Source of the DNA: Chloroflexota bacterium
Lineage (GTDB): Bacteria; Chloroflexota; UBA6077
DNA: 7,419 nucleotides
NCBI GenBank assembly: GCA_023380955.1
Contig: JAMCTB010000163.1
Span: 1-7,419 of the forward strand
Reading direction: 5' to 3'
A program made the position numbers and the translations under genes. Below, in pieces: positions 1-5,646 of this stretch; position 1 is the stretch's first letter; each line of letters starts with the position of its first letter. Under the pieces are notes generated by a model, which did not search any database, was not told the origin of the DNA, and worked only from the letters and a program-made list of their open reading frames with translations.

Positions 1-1077
1 CTGACCTGGGACTACCCCACCACGGGAAAGAACGAGGACCCCAGCGTCGATCACGTCGACCGCGAGATCAACGGCTACCAGTGGGCGAGCCGGTGGGAGG
101 ATCGGAGGCAGGTCCTGGACTACACGGCGCTCAGGGACGACGGCTCCACCGCCTCCGGTTGCTGGCTGTACTCCGGCATCTACCCGGAGGCGGGGAAGAA
201 CCTGGCACGCAACCGCACTCCGGACCCCGACTGGAACCCCGGGAGCCACCTGGGCTGGGGCTTCACCTGGCCCGGCAACCGCCACATCATGTACAACCGC
301 TGCTCGGCCGACCCGGACGGGAAGCCCTGGTCCGAACGGAAGAAGTACATCTGGTGGGACGAGGTGGCCAAGAAGTGGGTGGGCTACGACGTTCCGGACT
401 TCCACGAGGACAAGCCCCCCTCCTACACCCCACCACCGGATGCCGTGGGGATGGAGGCCCACTCGGGCAGCGAGCCCTACATCATAGCGCCCGACGGCCG
501 AGCCTGGCTCTTCGCCCCCGCGGGGATGAAAGACGGCCCCATGCCGGCCCACTACGAGCCGGTGGAGTCGCCGGTGGCCAACCGGCTCTACCCGCGGCAA
601 CAGATCAGCCCCGTGGCTGGGCTGTTCATCCGGCCCGACAACCGTTACGCCGAGGTGGGCGATCCCAACTACCCCTACGTCATCTGCACCTACCGGCTCA
701 CCGAACACCACACGGGCGGCGTCATGACCCGCTGGCTGCCGTGGCTTTCCGAGCTTCAGCCTGCCGGCTTCGCGGAGATCAGCCCGGAGCTGGCCGCCGA
801 GAAGGGGATCGAGAACGGCGGCTGGGTCACGGTGTCGTCACCTCGAGGCGAGATCGAGGCCCTGGCCCTGGTGACCCCCCGGATGGTTCCCCTGCGGCTC
901 GACGGGAAGGTCGTTCACACGGTGGGGATGCCCTGGCACTTCGGCTACAAGGGCATCGCCAGGGGTGACACGGTCAACACCCTCTCCCACATCTCGGAGG
1001 ATCCCAACAGCAAGATCCACGAGGGAAAGGTGTTCGTCTGCAATATCCGCGCGGGCCGGAAGGGGGTACTGCGATGA
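1..1077 (+). CDS. fdnG: Formate dehydrogenase alpha subunit (FdnG/FdoG type), C-terminal part, cut by left window edge
   Basis: The reading frame is open from base 1 to the TGA at 1075-1077, giving the last 358 residues of a protein that in this family is about 1000 residues long. The family oxidises formate to CO2 at a bis-MGD molybdenum or tungsten centre. The visible part covers the end of the catalytic body and the C-terminal molybdopterin-dinucleotide-binding domain (about residues 220-350 of the fragment). That domain has the FDH-N style stretch CTYRLTEHHTGGVMTR at 229-244, then a beta-rich segment (ISPELAAEKGIENGG) and VGMPWHFGYKG, matching my memory of the E. coli FdnG C-terminus. The N-terminal [4Fe-4S] cluster, the Cys/Sec ligand and any Tat signal lie outside the window and cannot be judged. 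The gene overlaps the beta subunit by 4 bp (ATGA), which points to translational coupling. The symbol refers to family type; assignment to formate rather than another oxidoreductase substrate rests on similarity and on the FdnH-like neighbour. Confidence 0.88.
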   Translation: MTWDYPTTGKNEDPSVDHVDREINGYQWASRWEDRRQVLDYTALRDDGSTASGCWLYSGIYPEAGKNLARNRTPDPDWNPGSHLGWGFTWPGNRHIMYNRCSADPDGKPWSERKKYIWWDEVAKKWVGYDVPDFHEDKPPSYTPPPDAVGMEAHSGSEPYIIAPDGRAWLFAPAGMKDGPMPAHYEPVESPVANRLYPRQQISPVAGLFIRPDNRYAEVGDPNYPYVICTYRLTEHHTGGVMTRWLPWLSELQPAGFAEISPELAAEKGIENGGWVTVSSPRGEIEALALVTPRMVPLRLDGKVVHTVGMPWHFGYKGIARGDTVNTLSHISEDPNSKIHEGKVFVCNIRAGRKGVLR

Positions 1078-2021
1078 GCCAGCACCTTCTGCGTTTGGCC
1101 GGTGAGGAACAGGAGAAGCCAAACTACTCCGGCCGCGTCGCCAGTTGGGATCGGTTTGGCCCCGGCTACAACATCGAGCCGCCGGAGACGCTGAACGAAT
1201 CGGTCATGACCACTGGTTTCCGGATCGAGCCGGGCGTCGCCTACGGTTTCTTCACCGACACCACGGTGTGCATCGGCTGCAAGGCATGCGAGACAGCCTG
1301 CAAGCAGTGGAACCAGATCCCCATGGGCGACTTCGGCTTCAAGGGGACCAGCTACGACAACACCACGGAGCTAAGGGCCACCACGTGGCGGCACGTGACC
1401 TTCCTGGAGGAGTTCCATCGGGACGGACAGGCGAACCGGTGGCTCTTCATGAGCGACGTCTGCAAGCACTGCGAGCAGGCCGGCTGCCTGGAAGCCTGTC
1501 CGACGGGCGCCATCGTTCGGACGGAGTTCGGGTCGGTGCTGATCCAGCAGGACGTCTGCAACGGCTGCAAGTACTGCGTGCCCAGCTGCCCCTTCGGGGT
1601 GATCACGGTGGCGGAGGGCCAGGACAACACCGCCCACAAGTGCACCCTCTGCTACGATCGGCTGAAGGCGGGCATCGAGCCCGCCTGCGCCAAGGTCTGC
1701 CCCACCGACTCCATCCTCTTCGGGCCGGTTGCGGAGCTGCGGAAGATCGCGCGGCGGCGGGTGGAGGAGCTCCACGACCGCGGCATGCGGGAAGCCTATC
1801 TCTACGGGGTGCCCAACAGCCCGGGCGCCACCGGAGGGATCGGCAGCCTGAACTGCTTCTTCCTGCTGACCGAGCGACCCGAAGCCTACAACCTGCCCGC
1901 GGCACCGGAACTGCCCTCCCGGCGGGCTACCCAGGGCTTTCTCACGGCCGCGGCCGCCGCTCTGGCCTACGGTGCCGCCACCGTCCTGGCGATCCGCACG
2001 GCCCAACGAAGCCGCAGGTAG
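1074..2021 (+). CDS. fdnH: Formate dehydrogenase beta subunit, four [4Fe-4S] ferredoxin-type protein (FdnH type)
   Basis: This 315-aa protein is the electron-transfer subunit between the catalytic alpha subunit and the membrane subunit. Sixteen cysteines form four cluster sets: C66/C69/C72/C76 (CIGCKACETAC), C130/C133/C138/C142, C162/C165/C168/C172 (CNGCKYCVPSC), and C190/C193 with C205/C209. This is the usual DMSO reductase-family beta subunit pattern; C261 is extra and probably not a ligand. A hydrophobic Ala-rich stretch at about 288-307, followed by an Arg-rich end, looks like the single C-terminal membrane helix known from FdnH. The ATG at 1074 is favoured because AGGGGG (1061-1066) lies 7 nt upstream. 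A later in-frame Met at residue 45 would still keep all clusters but has no comparable signal. The gene sits between the alpha subunit (4-bp overlap) and the NrfD-like subunit (17-bp gap), so the three are surely one operon. Confidence 0.93.
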   Translation: MSQHLLRLAGEEQEKPNYSGRVASWDRFGPGYNIEPPETLNESVMTTGFRIEPGVAYGFFTDTTVCIGCKACETACKQWNQIPMGDFGFKGTSYDNTTELRATTWRHVTFLEEFHRDGQANRWLFMSDVCKHCEQAGCLEACPTGAIVRTEFGSVLIQQDVCNGCKYCVPSCPFGVITVAEGQDNTAHKCTLCYDRLKAGIEPACAKVCPTDSILFGPVAELRKIARRRVEELHDRGMREAYLYGVPNSPGATGGIGSLNCFFLLTERPEAYNLPAAPELPSRRATQGFLTAAAAALAYGAATVLAIRTAQRSRR

Positions 2022-2038
2022 GAGAAGGGAGAAGGACG

Positions 2039-3094
2039 ATGATTGGTGAAATGCTCCGAACTACCGAGGAGCCGGCGATAGCGATCAGTCCCCAGCAAGC
2101 CGCCCAGCAGGACGCCCAGGCCTGGCGGGTGACGCGGCAGCCGGGGCCTACCAGCTACTACCGCTATCCCCTGCTGAAGAAGCCGGGGTGGAGCTGGGAG
2201 ATCCCTGCCTACTTCTTCACCGGCGGGCTGGCGGCCGGTTCCTACCTTATCGCCACCCTCGCCGATCTATTTGGGACGAAGGAAGACCGGGCGGTTTCCC
2301 GAGCGGGGCGTTACATGTCCCTGATTGCCCTGATCGTCAGCCCGCTTCTCCTGATCCTGGATCTGGGCCGGCCGCGCCGCTTTGCCCACATGCTGAGGGT
2401 CTTCAAGGTTCGCTCCCCCATGAACCTGGGGACCTGGGGGCTGGTGGGCTTCAGCGTCTTCGCCGTCCTGGGAGTCCTTCGCCAGTGGGTGGAAGACGGC
2501 ATCCTGAGCCGAGGTTCCATCGTCGCCCGGGTCCTCGGGTGGGTGCCCCTGCAGGTCTCGGGGATCCTGGGGAGCCTCTTCGCCTTCTTCGTGGGCAGCT
2601 ATACGGGGGTGCTGCTCAGCTTCACCAACGCCCCGATCTGGGCCAAGAACCGACTACTCCAGGGGCCGCTCTTCCTGACCTCGGCCCTGTCCACCGGGCT
2701 GTCGGCCATTAGCCTGGCCCTGACGCTGACCGGTAGCTCCAACCCACACAGCGAGAAGTGGATGAAGCAGGCCGAGAACGCCGCGACCATGGGGGAAATG
2801 GCGGCAACGGCGGGTACTCTGGCTACGGTCGGGTCCTTGGGCAGGCCCCTCCTGGCTAGCCGAGCCGCCATCGGCTTCTGGCCCGGGGCGGTAGGCCTTG
2901 GGCTCGTCCTGCCGATGATGCTTCGCCGTGCGGAGAGGATGGCACCGGGGGAGGCACGACACACCCTCCGCATAGCGTCCAACGTCTCCACGCTGCTGGG
3001 CGGGTTGATCTTCCGGTGGGTGGATGCCCGGGTCGGACGTCCCTCCATCGAGGATCCGGACTACTACTTCACCTTCACCAAACCAAGACCCTGA
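2039..3094 (+). CDS. nrfD: NrfD/PsrC-family integral membrane subunit (quinone-linked membrane partner of the formate dehydrogenase)
   Basis: The protein has 351 aa. After a roughly 50-residue polar N-terminus it shows about eight hydrophobic segments, near 54-75, 92-108, 130-148, 168-195, 207-230, 250-268, 277-295 and 308-326. Family-typical stretches are YFFTGGLAAGSYL at 58-70, LDLGRPRRFAHMLRVFK at 107-123 with SPMNLGTW at 126-133, and YTGVLLSFTNAPIWA at 188-202. NrfD/PsrC proteins bind (mena)quinone and exchange electrons with a four-cluster Fe-S subunit such as the one encoded just upstream. The start ATG at 2039 has AGGGAG (2026-2031) with a 7-nt spacer; the same frame is open much further upstream, but that part overlaps the beta gene. 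The canonical FDH-N gamma subunit is a cytochrome b (FdnI); here the membrane role falls to an NrfD protein, which has no haem. Whether it links to quinone reduction or also to ion movement cannot be told from sequence. Confidence 0.92.
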   Translation: MIGEMLRTTEEPAIAISPQQAAQQDAQAWRVTRQPGPTSYYRYPLLKKPGWSWEIPAYFFTGGLAAGSYLIATLADLFGTKEDRAVSRAGRYMSLIALIVSPLLLILDLGRPRRFAHMLRVFKVRSPMNLGTWGLVGFSVFAVLGVLRQWVEDGILSRGSIVARVLGWVPLQVSGILGSLFAFFVGSYTGVLLSFTNAPIWAKNRLLQGPLFLTSALSTGLSAISLALTLTGSSNPHSEKWMKQAENAATMGEMAATAGTLATVGSLGRPLLASRAAIGFWPGAVGLGLVLPMMLRRAERMAPGEARHTLRIASNVSTLLGGLIFRWVDARVGRPSIEDPDYYFTFTKPRP

Positions 3095-3097
3095 GGT

Positions 3098-3146
3098 GAG
3101 GTTGGCGAGGGCGGGAGGGCTGTCGCCAGCAGCAGCATCCAACCTC
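3098..3146. repeat. Inverted repeat just downstream of the NrfD gene
   Basis: GAGGTTGG (3098-3105) and CCAACCTC (3139-3146) are a perfect 8-bp inverted repeat with a 33-nt loop, starting 3 nt after the NrfD stop codon. Alternative pairings compete with it: GGCGA (3104-3108) with TCGCC (3123-3127), and CTCGG (3144-3148) with CCGAG (3155-3159). There is no T tract afterwards, so it is not a classic intrinsic terminator. It could stabilise the operon 3' end or be a chance product of GC-rich sequence. The rest of the 229-bp gap (3095-3323) holds no gene that I can support. Confidence 0.35.
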
Positions 3147-3311
3147 GGAGCCGGCCGAGCCTCGCCATGGCGTCCCATCAGGAACAGCGTCCTTGCGGGG
3201 AGCGCGAGGGATATGCCGGAGAAGGGCAACGGCGAAGACGGCGCAACTCTCCTGGCACGACATATGTTGTAGTGGCTGAGCAAGAGGAAAACAGCCCGCG
3301 TAATGCACGTC

Positions 3312-3317
3312 GGAGGG
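3312..3317 (+). promoter_or_regulatory. Ribosome binding site fixing a GTG start
   Basis: GGAGGG lies 6 nt upstream of the GTG at 3324 (7 nt if the core is read as GGAGG). No ATG in this frame has a better site, so this sequence decides the start of the 146-aa protein. Confidence 0.75.
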
Positions 3318-3323
3318 TAGGTC

Positions 3324-3764
3324 GTGCCGAAAAAGCAGTTGGTGCCCGAAGGCGAAACCGTAAACGTCTCTCTGGGAATACAGCTGTTGGACTTCAATGA
3401 GGCCGAGGCCATGTCCAACCAGACGTGGGCAGGTGCCGAGGAGGTGCTGGAAAGCGTCGATCTCTCCCGACACCCGGCCAGCGTCCAGACTCTCCGCCTC
3501 CTCCTGGAACGGGGATGGGAATCCGATAGCGTGACCGGCTTGCTGCTGGGCATCTGGATGAGGAAGAAGGGGCCGGCGCGGGAGATCGCCCAGGACCTGC
3601 TCGCCCTCGATCGCGCCCACCGGCGGGTGCTGACGGCCCTCTATGCCGCGGGAGAGTCCCGGTCGGTGATCCAGTACTCCGTCACCCGCGATGGGACCCT
3701 CATGCAGCACAGCTACAGCCGGAAGGCGCTGGGAAGCACGGAGATAACGCTGTTCCCCGCATAG
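3324..3764 (+). CDS. Unrecognised 146-aa protein downstream of the formate dehydrogenase operon
   Basis: I do not recognise this protein. It starts with GTG, with a strong GGAGG site upstream, and ends in TAG at 3762-3764. No signal peptide or membrane helix is visible, so it is probably cytoplasmic. The first 30 residues look beta-rich or polar (Lys-rich MPKKQ start). Residues about 35-110 look largely helical, with LRLLLERGWESDSVTGLLLGI (57-77) and a basic helix ending in RAHRRVLTALY. Residues 112-146 look like beta strands (SVIQYSVTRDGTLMQHSYSR). There are no cysteines, so it is not a metal-cluster or Cys-based redox protein. It follows the FDH operon in the same direction after 229 bp and may have its own promoter, so a role in FDH assembly is possible but unsupported; it does not resemble FdhE, FdhD or TorD-type chaperones. 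The reading frame is real by its ribosome binding site, size and codon pattern. Confidence 0.75.
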   Translation: MPKKQLVPEGETVNVSLGIQLLDFNEAEAMSNQTWAGAEEVLESVDLSRHPASVQTLRLLLERGWESDSVTGLLLGIWMRKKGPAREIAQDLLALDRAHRRVLTALYAAGESRSVIQYSVTRDGTLMQHSYSRKALGSTEITLFPA

Positions 3765-3775
3765 GGACAATCGCC

Positions 3776-3858
3776 GCACCCCGTAGGAGCGCCCTCCTGG
3801 GCGCGAGTGGCCCGGGCTACGTCCGGTTCGGCCCTGGGAAGCGCCTCCTACGGGGTGC
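3776..3858. repeat. 83-bp palindromic REP/BIME-like element between convergent genes
   Basis: The left arm GCACCCCGTAGGAG (3776-3789) is matched perfectly by the reverse complement of 3845-3858; the pairing extends over a further CGC on each side with a single bulged base. Inside lie two hairpins: GCGCCC-TCCT-GGGCGC (3789-3804) and CCCGGGC (3811-3817) with GCCCTGGG (3831-3838, one bulge). Read inward from each end, both halves begin GTAGGAG, then a GC-rich palindrome, then CGA. The element is therefore two related units in head-to-head orientation. GTAG/GGAG-headed palindromes are the known form of REP elements mobilised by RAYT (TnpA_REP) transposases. It lies in the 109-bp gap between the stops of the 146-aa gene and the aminotransferase, a usual place for such repeats. 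It could also act as a hairpin terminator in both directions, though no T tract follows. Confidence 0.75.
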
Positions 3859-3873
3859 CGTCGCCGGTTTCCC

Positions 3874-5037
3874 TCAGCTTCCCCTCAGCTCCTCCATCGC
3901 CGTCCTGAAGATGGCGATGCCCTCGGTGATCGCCTGCACCGAAGGGGCGAAGGTGAAGCGCAGGTGCTTCTCCCCCATGGCACCGAACTCCGTGCCGGGC
4001 CGCACGTTCAGTCCCCGCTCGTACAGGAACTTCATCATCTCCACCGCCGAGAGCGGCGCCTCGTAGCGAACCCAGGCGTAGAAGGCCGCCTCGGGCTCGT
4101 AAACGCGGACCCCAGGGATCTGGGCAAGCTGCTCCCACATGGCTTTCCGCTGGACCTCGTACTGGGCAAGCATCCAGGCCCGCCACTTCTTGTCTTCCGA
4201 TTCGTTGGTCATGGCCACCAGTGCCGCCCGCTGGGCGATGCTGTTGACGTACCCTACGGCCGTCCTGTTTATCGCCGCCACCGGCTTGAGGAGCCCCCCC
4301 TTGGCCACTACCCACCCGACCCGCCAACCGGTCATGGCGTAGGTCTTGGAGCAGGAATTCACCAGGAGGGTTCGATCCGTCAGAGCGGCGTGCCCGAGGG
4401 CGGAGATGTGCCTCCCCTTGAAGCTCAACTGGTCGTACACCTCGTCGGAGAGAACCACCAGATCGTGCTGGGCGGCGACGGCGGCCAGACCCTCCAGCTC
4501 CTGCGGTTCAAGCTGCTGTCCAGTGGGGTTAGAGGGGAAGTTCAGCACCATCATCTTGGTGCGGGGGGTGACCGCCGCCCGAACGGCGTCCACGTCCACC
4601 GCGAAATCGGGGGTGAGCGGGACCGATACCGCGGTGGCCCCGATGACCCGGGCCACGTCAGCATAGAGGGAGTAGGTAGGGTCGAGGAGAATGACCTCGT
4701 CCCCCTCGTTCAACAGCCCCATCATGGCGGCGCTGACGGCTCCCGTTCCGCCGCTGGTGACCAGCACCTCCGAGGCGGACACCGGCACCCCGCTCAGCCG
4801 GGACTGGTAGCCTGCTATAGCCTCCCGCAACTCGGCGTCGCCCTGGGGAGCCGGGTAGTGGGTGTATCCCTCTCGCATCGCCTGGATGGCAGCCTGGATT
4901 ACGTACTCCGGCGTGTCGAATGAAGGATCACCACGGTGCAGCCCGACTACCTTGGCGGTTCTCGGCTTCGGCAGTTTGTCGGCGAGATTGCGCTGAGATC
5001 CGCTCAGCCTCTCAACAGCCTTGGATGCACTGATCAC
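3874..5037 (-). CDS. Class I/II pyridoxal-phosphate-dependent aminotransferase (aspartate aminotransferase-like, fold type I)
   Basis: The protein has 387 aa with the GTG start chosen here, a normal length for the family. It should transfer an amino group between an amino acid and a 2-oxo acid in the cytoplasm. Numbering from a TTG two codons upstream (5043), the catalytic features are complete: GGTGAV (98-103, phosphate region), SNPTG (171-175), the pyridine-ring Asp in LSDEVYDQL (D200, Y203), the Schiff-base lysine in SCSKTYAMTGWRVGW (K233), the phosphate-binding Arg (R241), and the carboxylate-binding Arg in LRFTFA (R362). The exact substrate is not visible; aspartate, aromatic or alanine-type donors all remain possible. 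Start: AGGAGG (5046-5051) is only 2 nt from the TTG at 5043 but 8 nt from the GTG at 5037, so GTG is preferred. The gene converges on the 146-aa gene across the REP-like element and appears to be monocistronic. Confidence 0.93.
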   Translation of the reverse strand: MISASKAVERLSGSQRNLADKLPKPRTAKVVGLHRGDPSFDTPEYVIQAAIQAMREGYTHYPAPQGDAELREAIAGYQSRLSGVPVSASEVLVTSGGTGAVSAAMMGLLNEGDEVILLDPTYSLYADVARVIGATAVSVPLTPDFAVDVDAVRAAVTPRTKMMVLNFPSNPTGQQLEPQELEGLAAVAAQHDLVVLSDEVYDQLSFKGRHISALGHAALTDRTLLVNSCSKTYAMTGWRVGWVVAKGGLLKPVAAINRTAVGYVNSIAQRAALVAMTNESEDKKWRAWMLAQYEVQRKAMWEQLAQIPGVRVYEPEAAFYAWVRYEAPLSAVEMMKFLYERGLNVRPGTEFGAMGEKHLRFTFAPSVQAITEGIAIFRTAMEELRGS

Positions 5038-5045
5038 CTGCAAGC

Positions 5046-5051
5046 CCTCCT
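5046..5051 (-). promoter_or_regulatory. Ribosome binding site deciding the aminotransferase start
   Basis: On the - strand this reads AGGAGG. The spacing is 8 nt to the GTG at 5037 and only 2 nt to the upstream TTG at 5043, so the GTG is the better start. Confidence 0.7.
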
Positions 5052-5072
5052 CGCTGAGAAATTGTGTTTACT

Positions 5073-5081
5073 ATGCTACCA
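5073..5081 (-). promoter_or_regulatory. Possible extended -10 promoter of the aminotransferase gene
   Basis: The - strand reads TGGTAGCAT, which fits an extended -10 (TGn followed by TAGCAT, 4 of 6 to TATAAT), about 36 nt upstream of the GTG start in an AT-richer patch. No good -35 box is found 16-18 nt further upstream. This is a weak prediction. Confidence 0.25.
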
Positions 5082-5134
5082 CAGCGACCGAGGTTCGGGC
5101 CGAAGAGGGCTGGAAACCGACACGAAAGAGGGAT

Positions 5135-5162
5135 CTGGGCGCAAGGTTAACCTTGCGCCCAG
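5135..5162. terminator. 28-nt perfect palindrome, probable hairpin terminator between divergent transcription units
   Basis: Bases 5135-5162 are a perfect palindrome with 14-nt arms; as RNA this gives a 12-bp stem (CTGGGCGCAAGG and its complement) closed by a TTAA loop. It begins 20 nt after the stop of the small membrane protein (- strand). The sequence that follows on the - strand is ATCCCTCTTTCG, only mildly T-rich. It is most likely the terminator of the gene at 5182-5487, protecting the aminotransferase promoter. A regulator binding site upstream of the aminotransferase is the alternative, since perfect DNA symmetry also fits a dimeric repressor. Confidence 0.6.
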
Positions 5163-5181
5163 CGAAGCGCGGCCCGCAGCG

Positions 5182-5487
5182 TTACCGGGCCATTCGGCTC
5201 CTCACCTCGCGTGCCTTTTCGCGAGCGGTCTCACCCACCTGCTCGCCTGTCTCGCGCATCTGCTCGATCGCCTGTTCCTGGCTCGGCCGGAGCAGCTTGT
5301 AGATCAGGGCGAAGGCCGCGAAGGTGGGGGGCCACTGTCCTACGAAGAGCGCCGTCGAGCGCCGGCCGCTGATATACAGCAGCGCCGACAGCACGACGCT
5401 CCCCAGGGCGAGGCCGATGTAACCCTGCGTAGGAATCCGCTCCAGGTACTGCGTGATGTTGTTCTGGCTCACCTGCATCTCGCGCAT
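5182..5487 (-). CDS. Small two-helix membrane protein with charged C-terminal helix, unknown function
   Basis: This 101-aa protein is not recognised as a named family. After a polar N-terminus (MREMQVSQNN) come two hydrophobic segments at about 23-39 (YIGLALGSVVLSALLYI) and 46-65. The short loop between them (SGRRS) is basic. The C-terminal third (about 67-101, from RPSQEQAIEQMRE) is a highly charged Glu/Arg helix, possibly amphipathic or coiled coil. Positive charges in both the loop and the tail leave topology uncertain. Start: GAGGAG (5494-5499, - strand) directly abuts an ATG at 5493 but sits 6 nt from the ATG at 5487, so the latter is preferred. The frame is open further upstream to 5709 only by overlapping the SH3 gene. 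The stop is TAA, followed by the strong palindrome at 5135-5162. It may share a transcript with the SH3 gene upstream. Confidence 0.75.
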   Translation of the reverse strand: MREMQVSQNNITQYLERIPTQGYIGLALGSVVLSALLYISGRRSTALFVGQWPPTFAAFALIYKLLRPSQEQAIEQMRETGEQVGETAREKAREVRSRMAR

Positions 5488-5493
5488 GGCCAT

Positions 5494-5499
5494 CTCCTC
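5494..5499 (-). promoter_or_regulatory. Ribosome binding site deciding the start of the small membrane protein
   Basis: On the - strand this reads GAGGAG. It touches the ATG at 5493 (no spacer), which therefore cannot be used well; the ATG at 5487 has a normal 6-nt spacer. Confidence 0.65.
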
Positions 5500-5630
5500 A
5501 ACTAGCGTAGCCCTGCTGTTCACCCCGCAGGGGGATACAAAAGGAGCACCGCGCGTGCCACGGCCGGACGCAGGAGAGAACGGGGGGCGACCGGTGCGCC
5601 GCCGGGGCGATTTCGCCGTCGAGTCGCGGC

Positions 5631-5646
5631 CGCGCCCTAGGGCGCG
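5631..5646. repeat. 16-nt perfect palindrome over the stop codon of the SH3 gene
   Basis: CGCGCCCTAGGGCGCG is perfectly symmetric and includes the TAG stop (5637-5639, - strand). The 149-bp gap below it (5488-5636) also holds small GC hairpins, such as GGCGATTTCGCC around 5607-5618 and CCCC-GCA-GGGG at 5523-5533, but no T tract and no convincing promoter. It could be a weak processing or termination hairpin, or simply GC-rich chance. Confidence 0.3.

Noticed and set aside
81..968. Long + frame (295 aa) overlapping the FDH alpha gene
   Set aside because: It is a shadow frame in GC-rich coding DNA; the translation is Arg/Gly/Pro/His-rich without domains, while frame 1 gives a clear FDH C-terminus.
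1371..2006. Antisense open frame over the FDH beta subunit
   Set aside because: No recognisable protein, skewed composition, and the sense strand encodes an unmistakable ferredoxin-type protein.
1145..2038. Upstream extension of the NrfD frame to 1145 (649 aa in total), which could suggest a fusion
   Set aside because: The extension lies wholly over the iron-sulfur subunit in another frame and is low-complexity Arg/Gly/Leu; the ATG at 2039 has its own ribosome binding site and gives a normal NrfD length.
2654..3779. Long - strand frames spanning the NrfD 3' end, the gap and the 146-aa gene
   Set aside because: They run antisense to well-supported genes, have no ribosome binding site at their starts, and show shadow-like composition.
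3765..3873. Cloverleaf-like pairing at 3776-3858 considered as a tRNA or other structured RNA gene
   Set aside because: No D-, anticodon- or T-loop signatures; the symmetric outer arms and inverted units fit a palindromic repeat or terminator.
3964..4923. 319-aa + strand frame over the aminotransferase
   Set aside because: Antisense shadow rich in Gly/His/Arg; the - strand has the full PLP-enzyme motif set.
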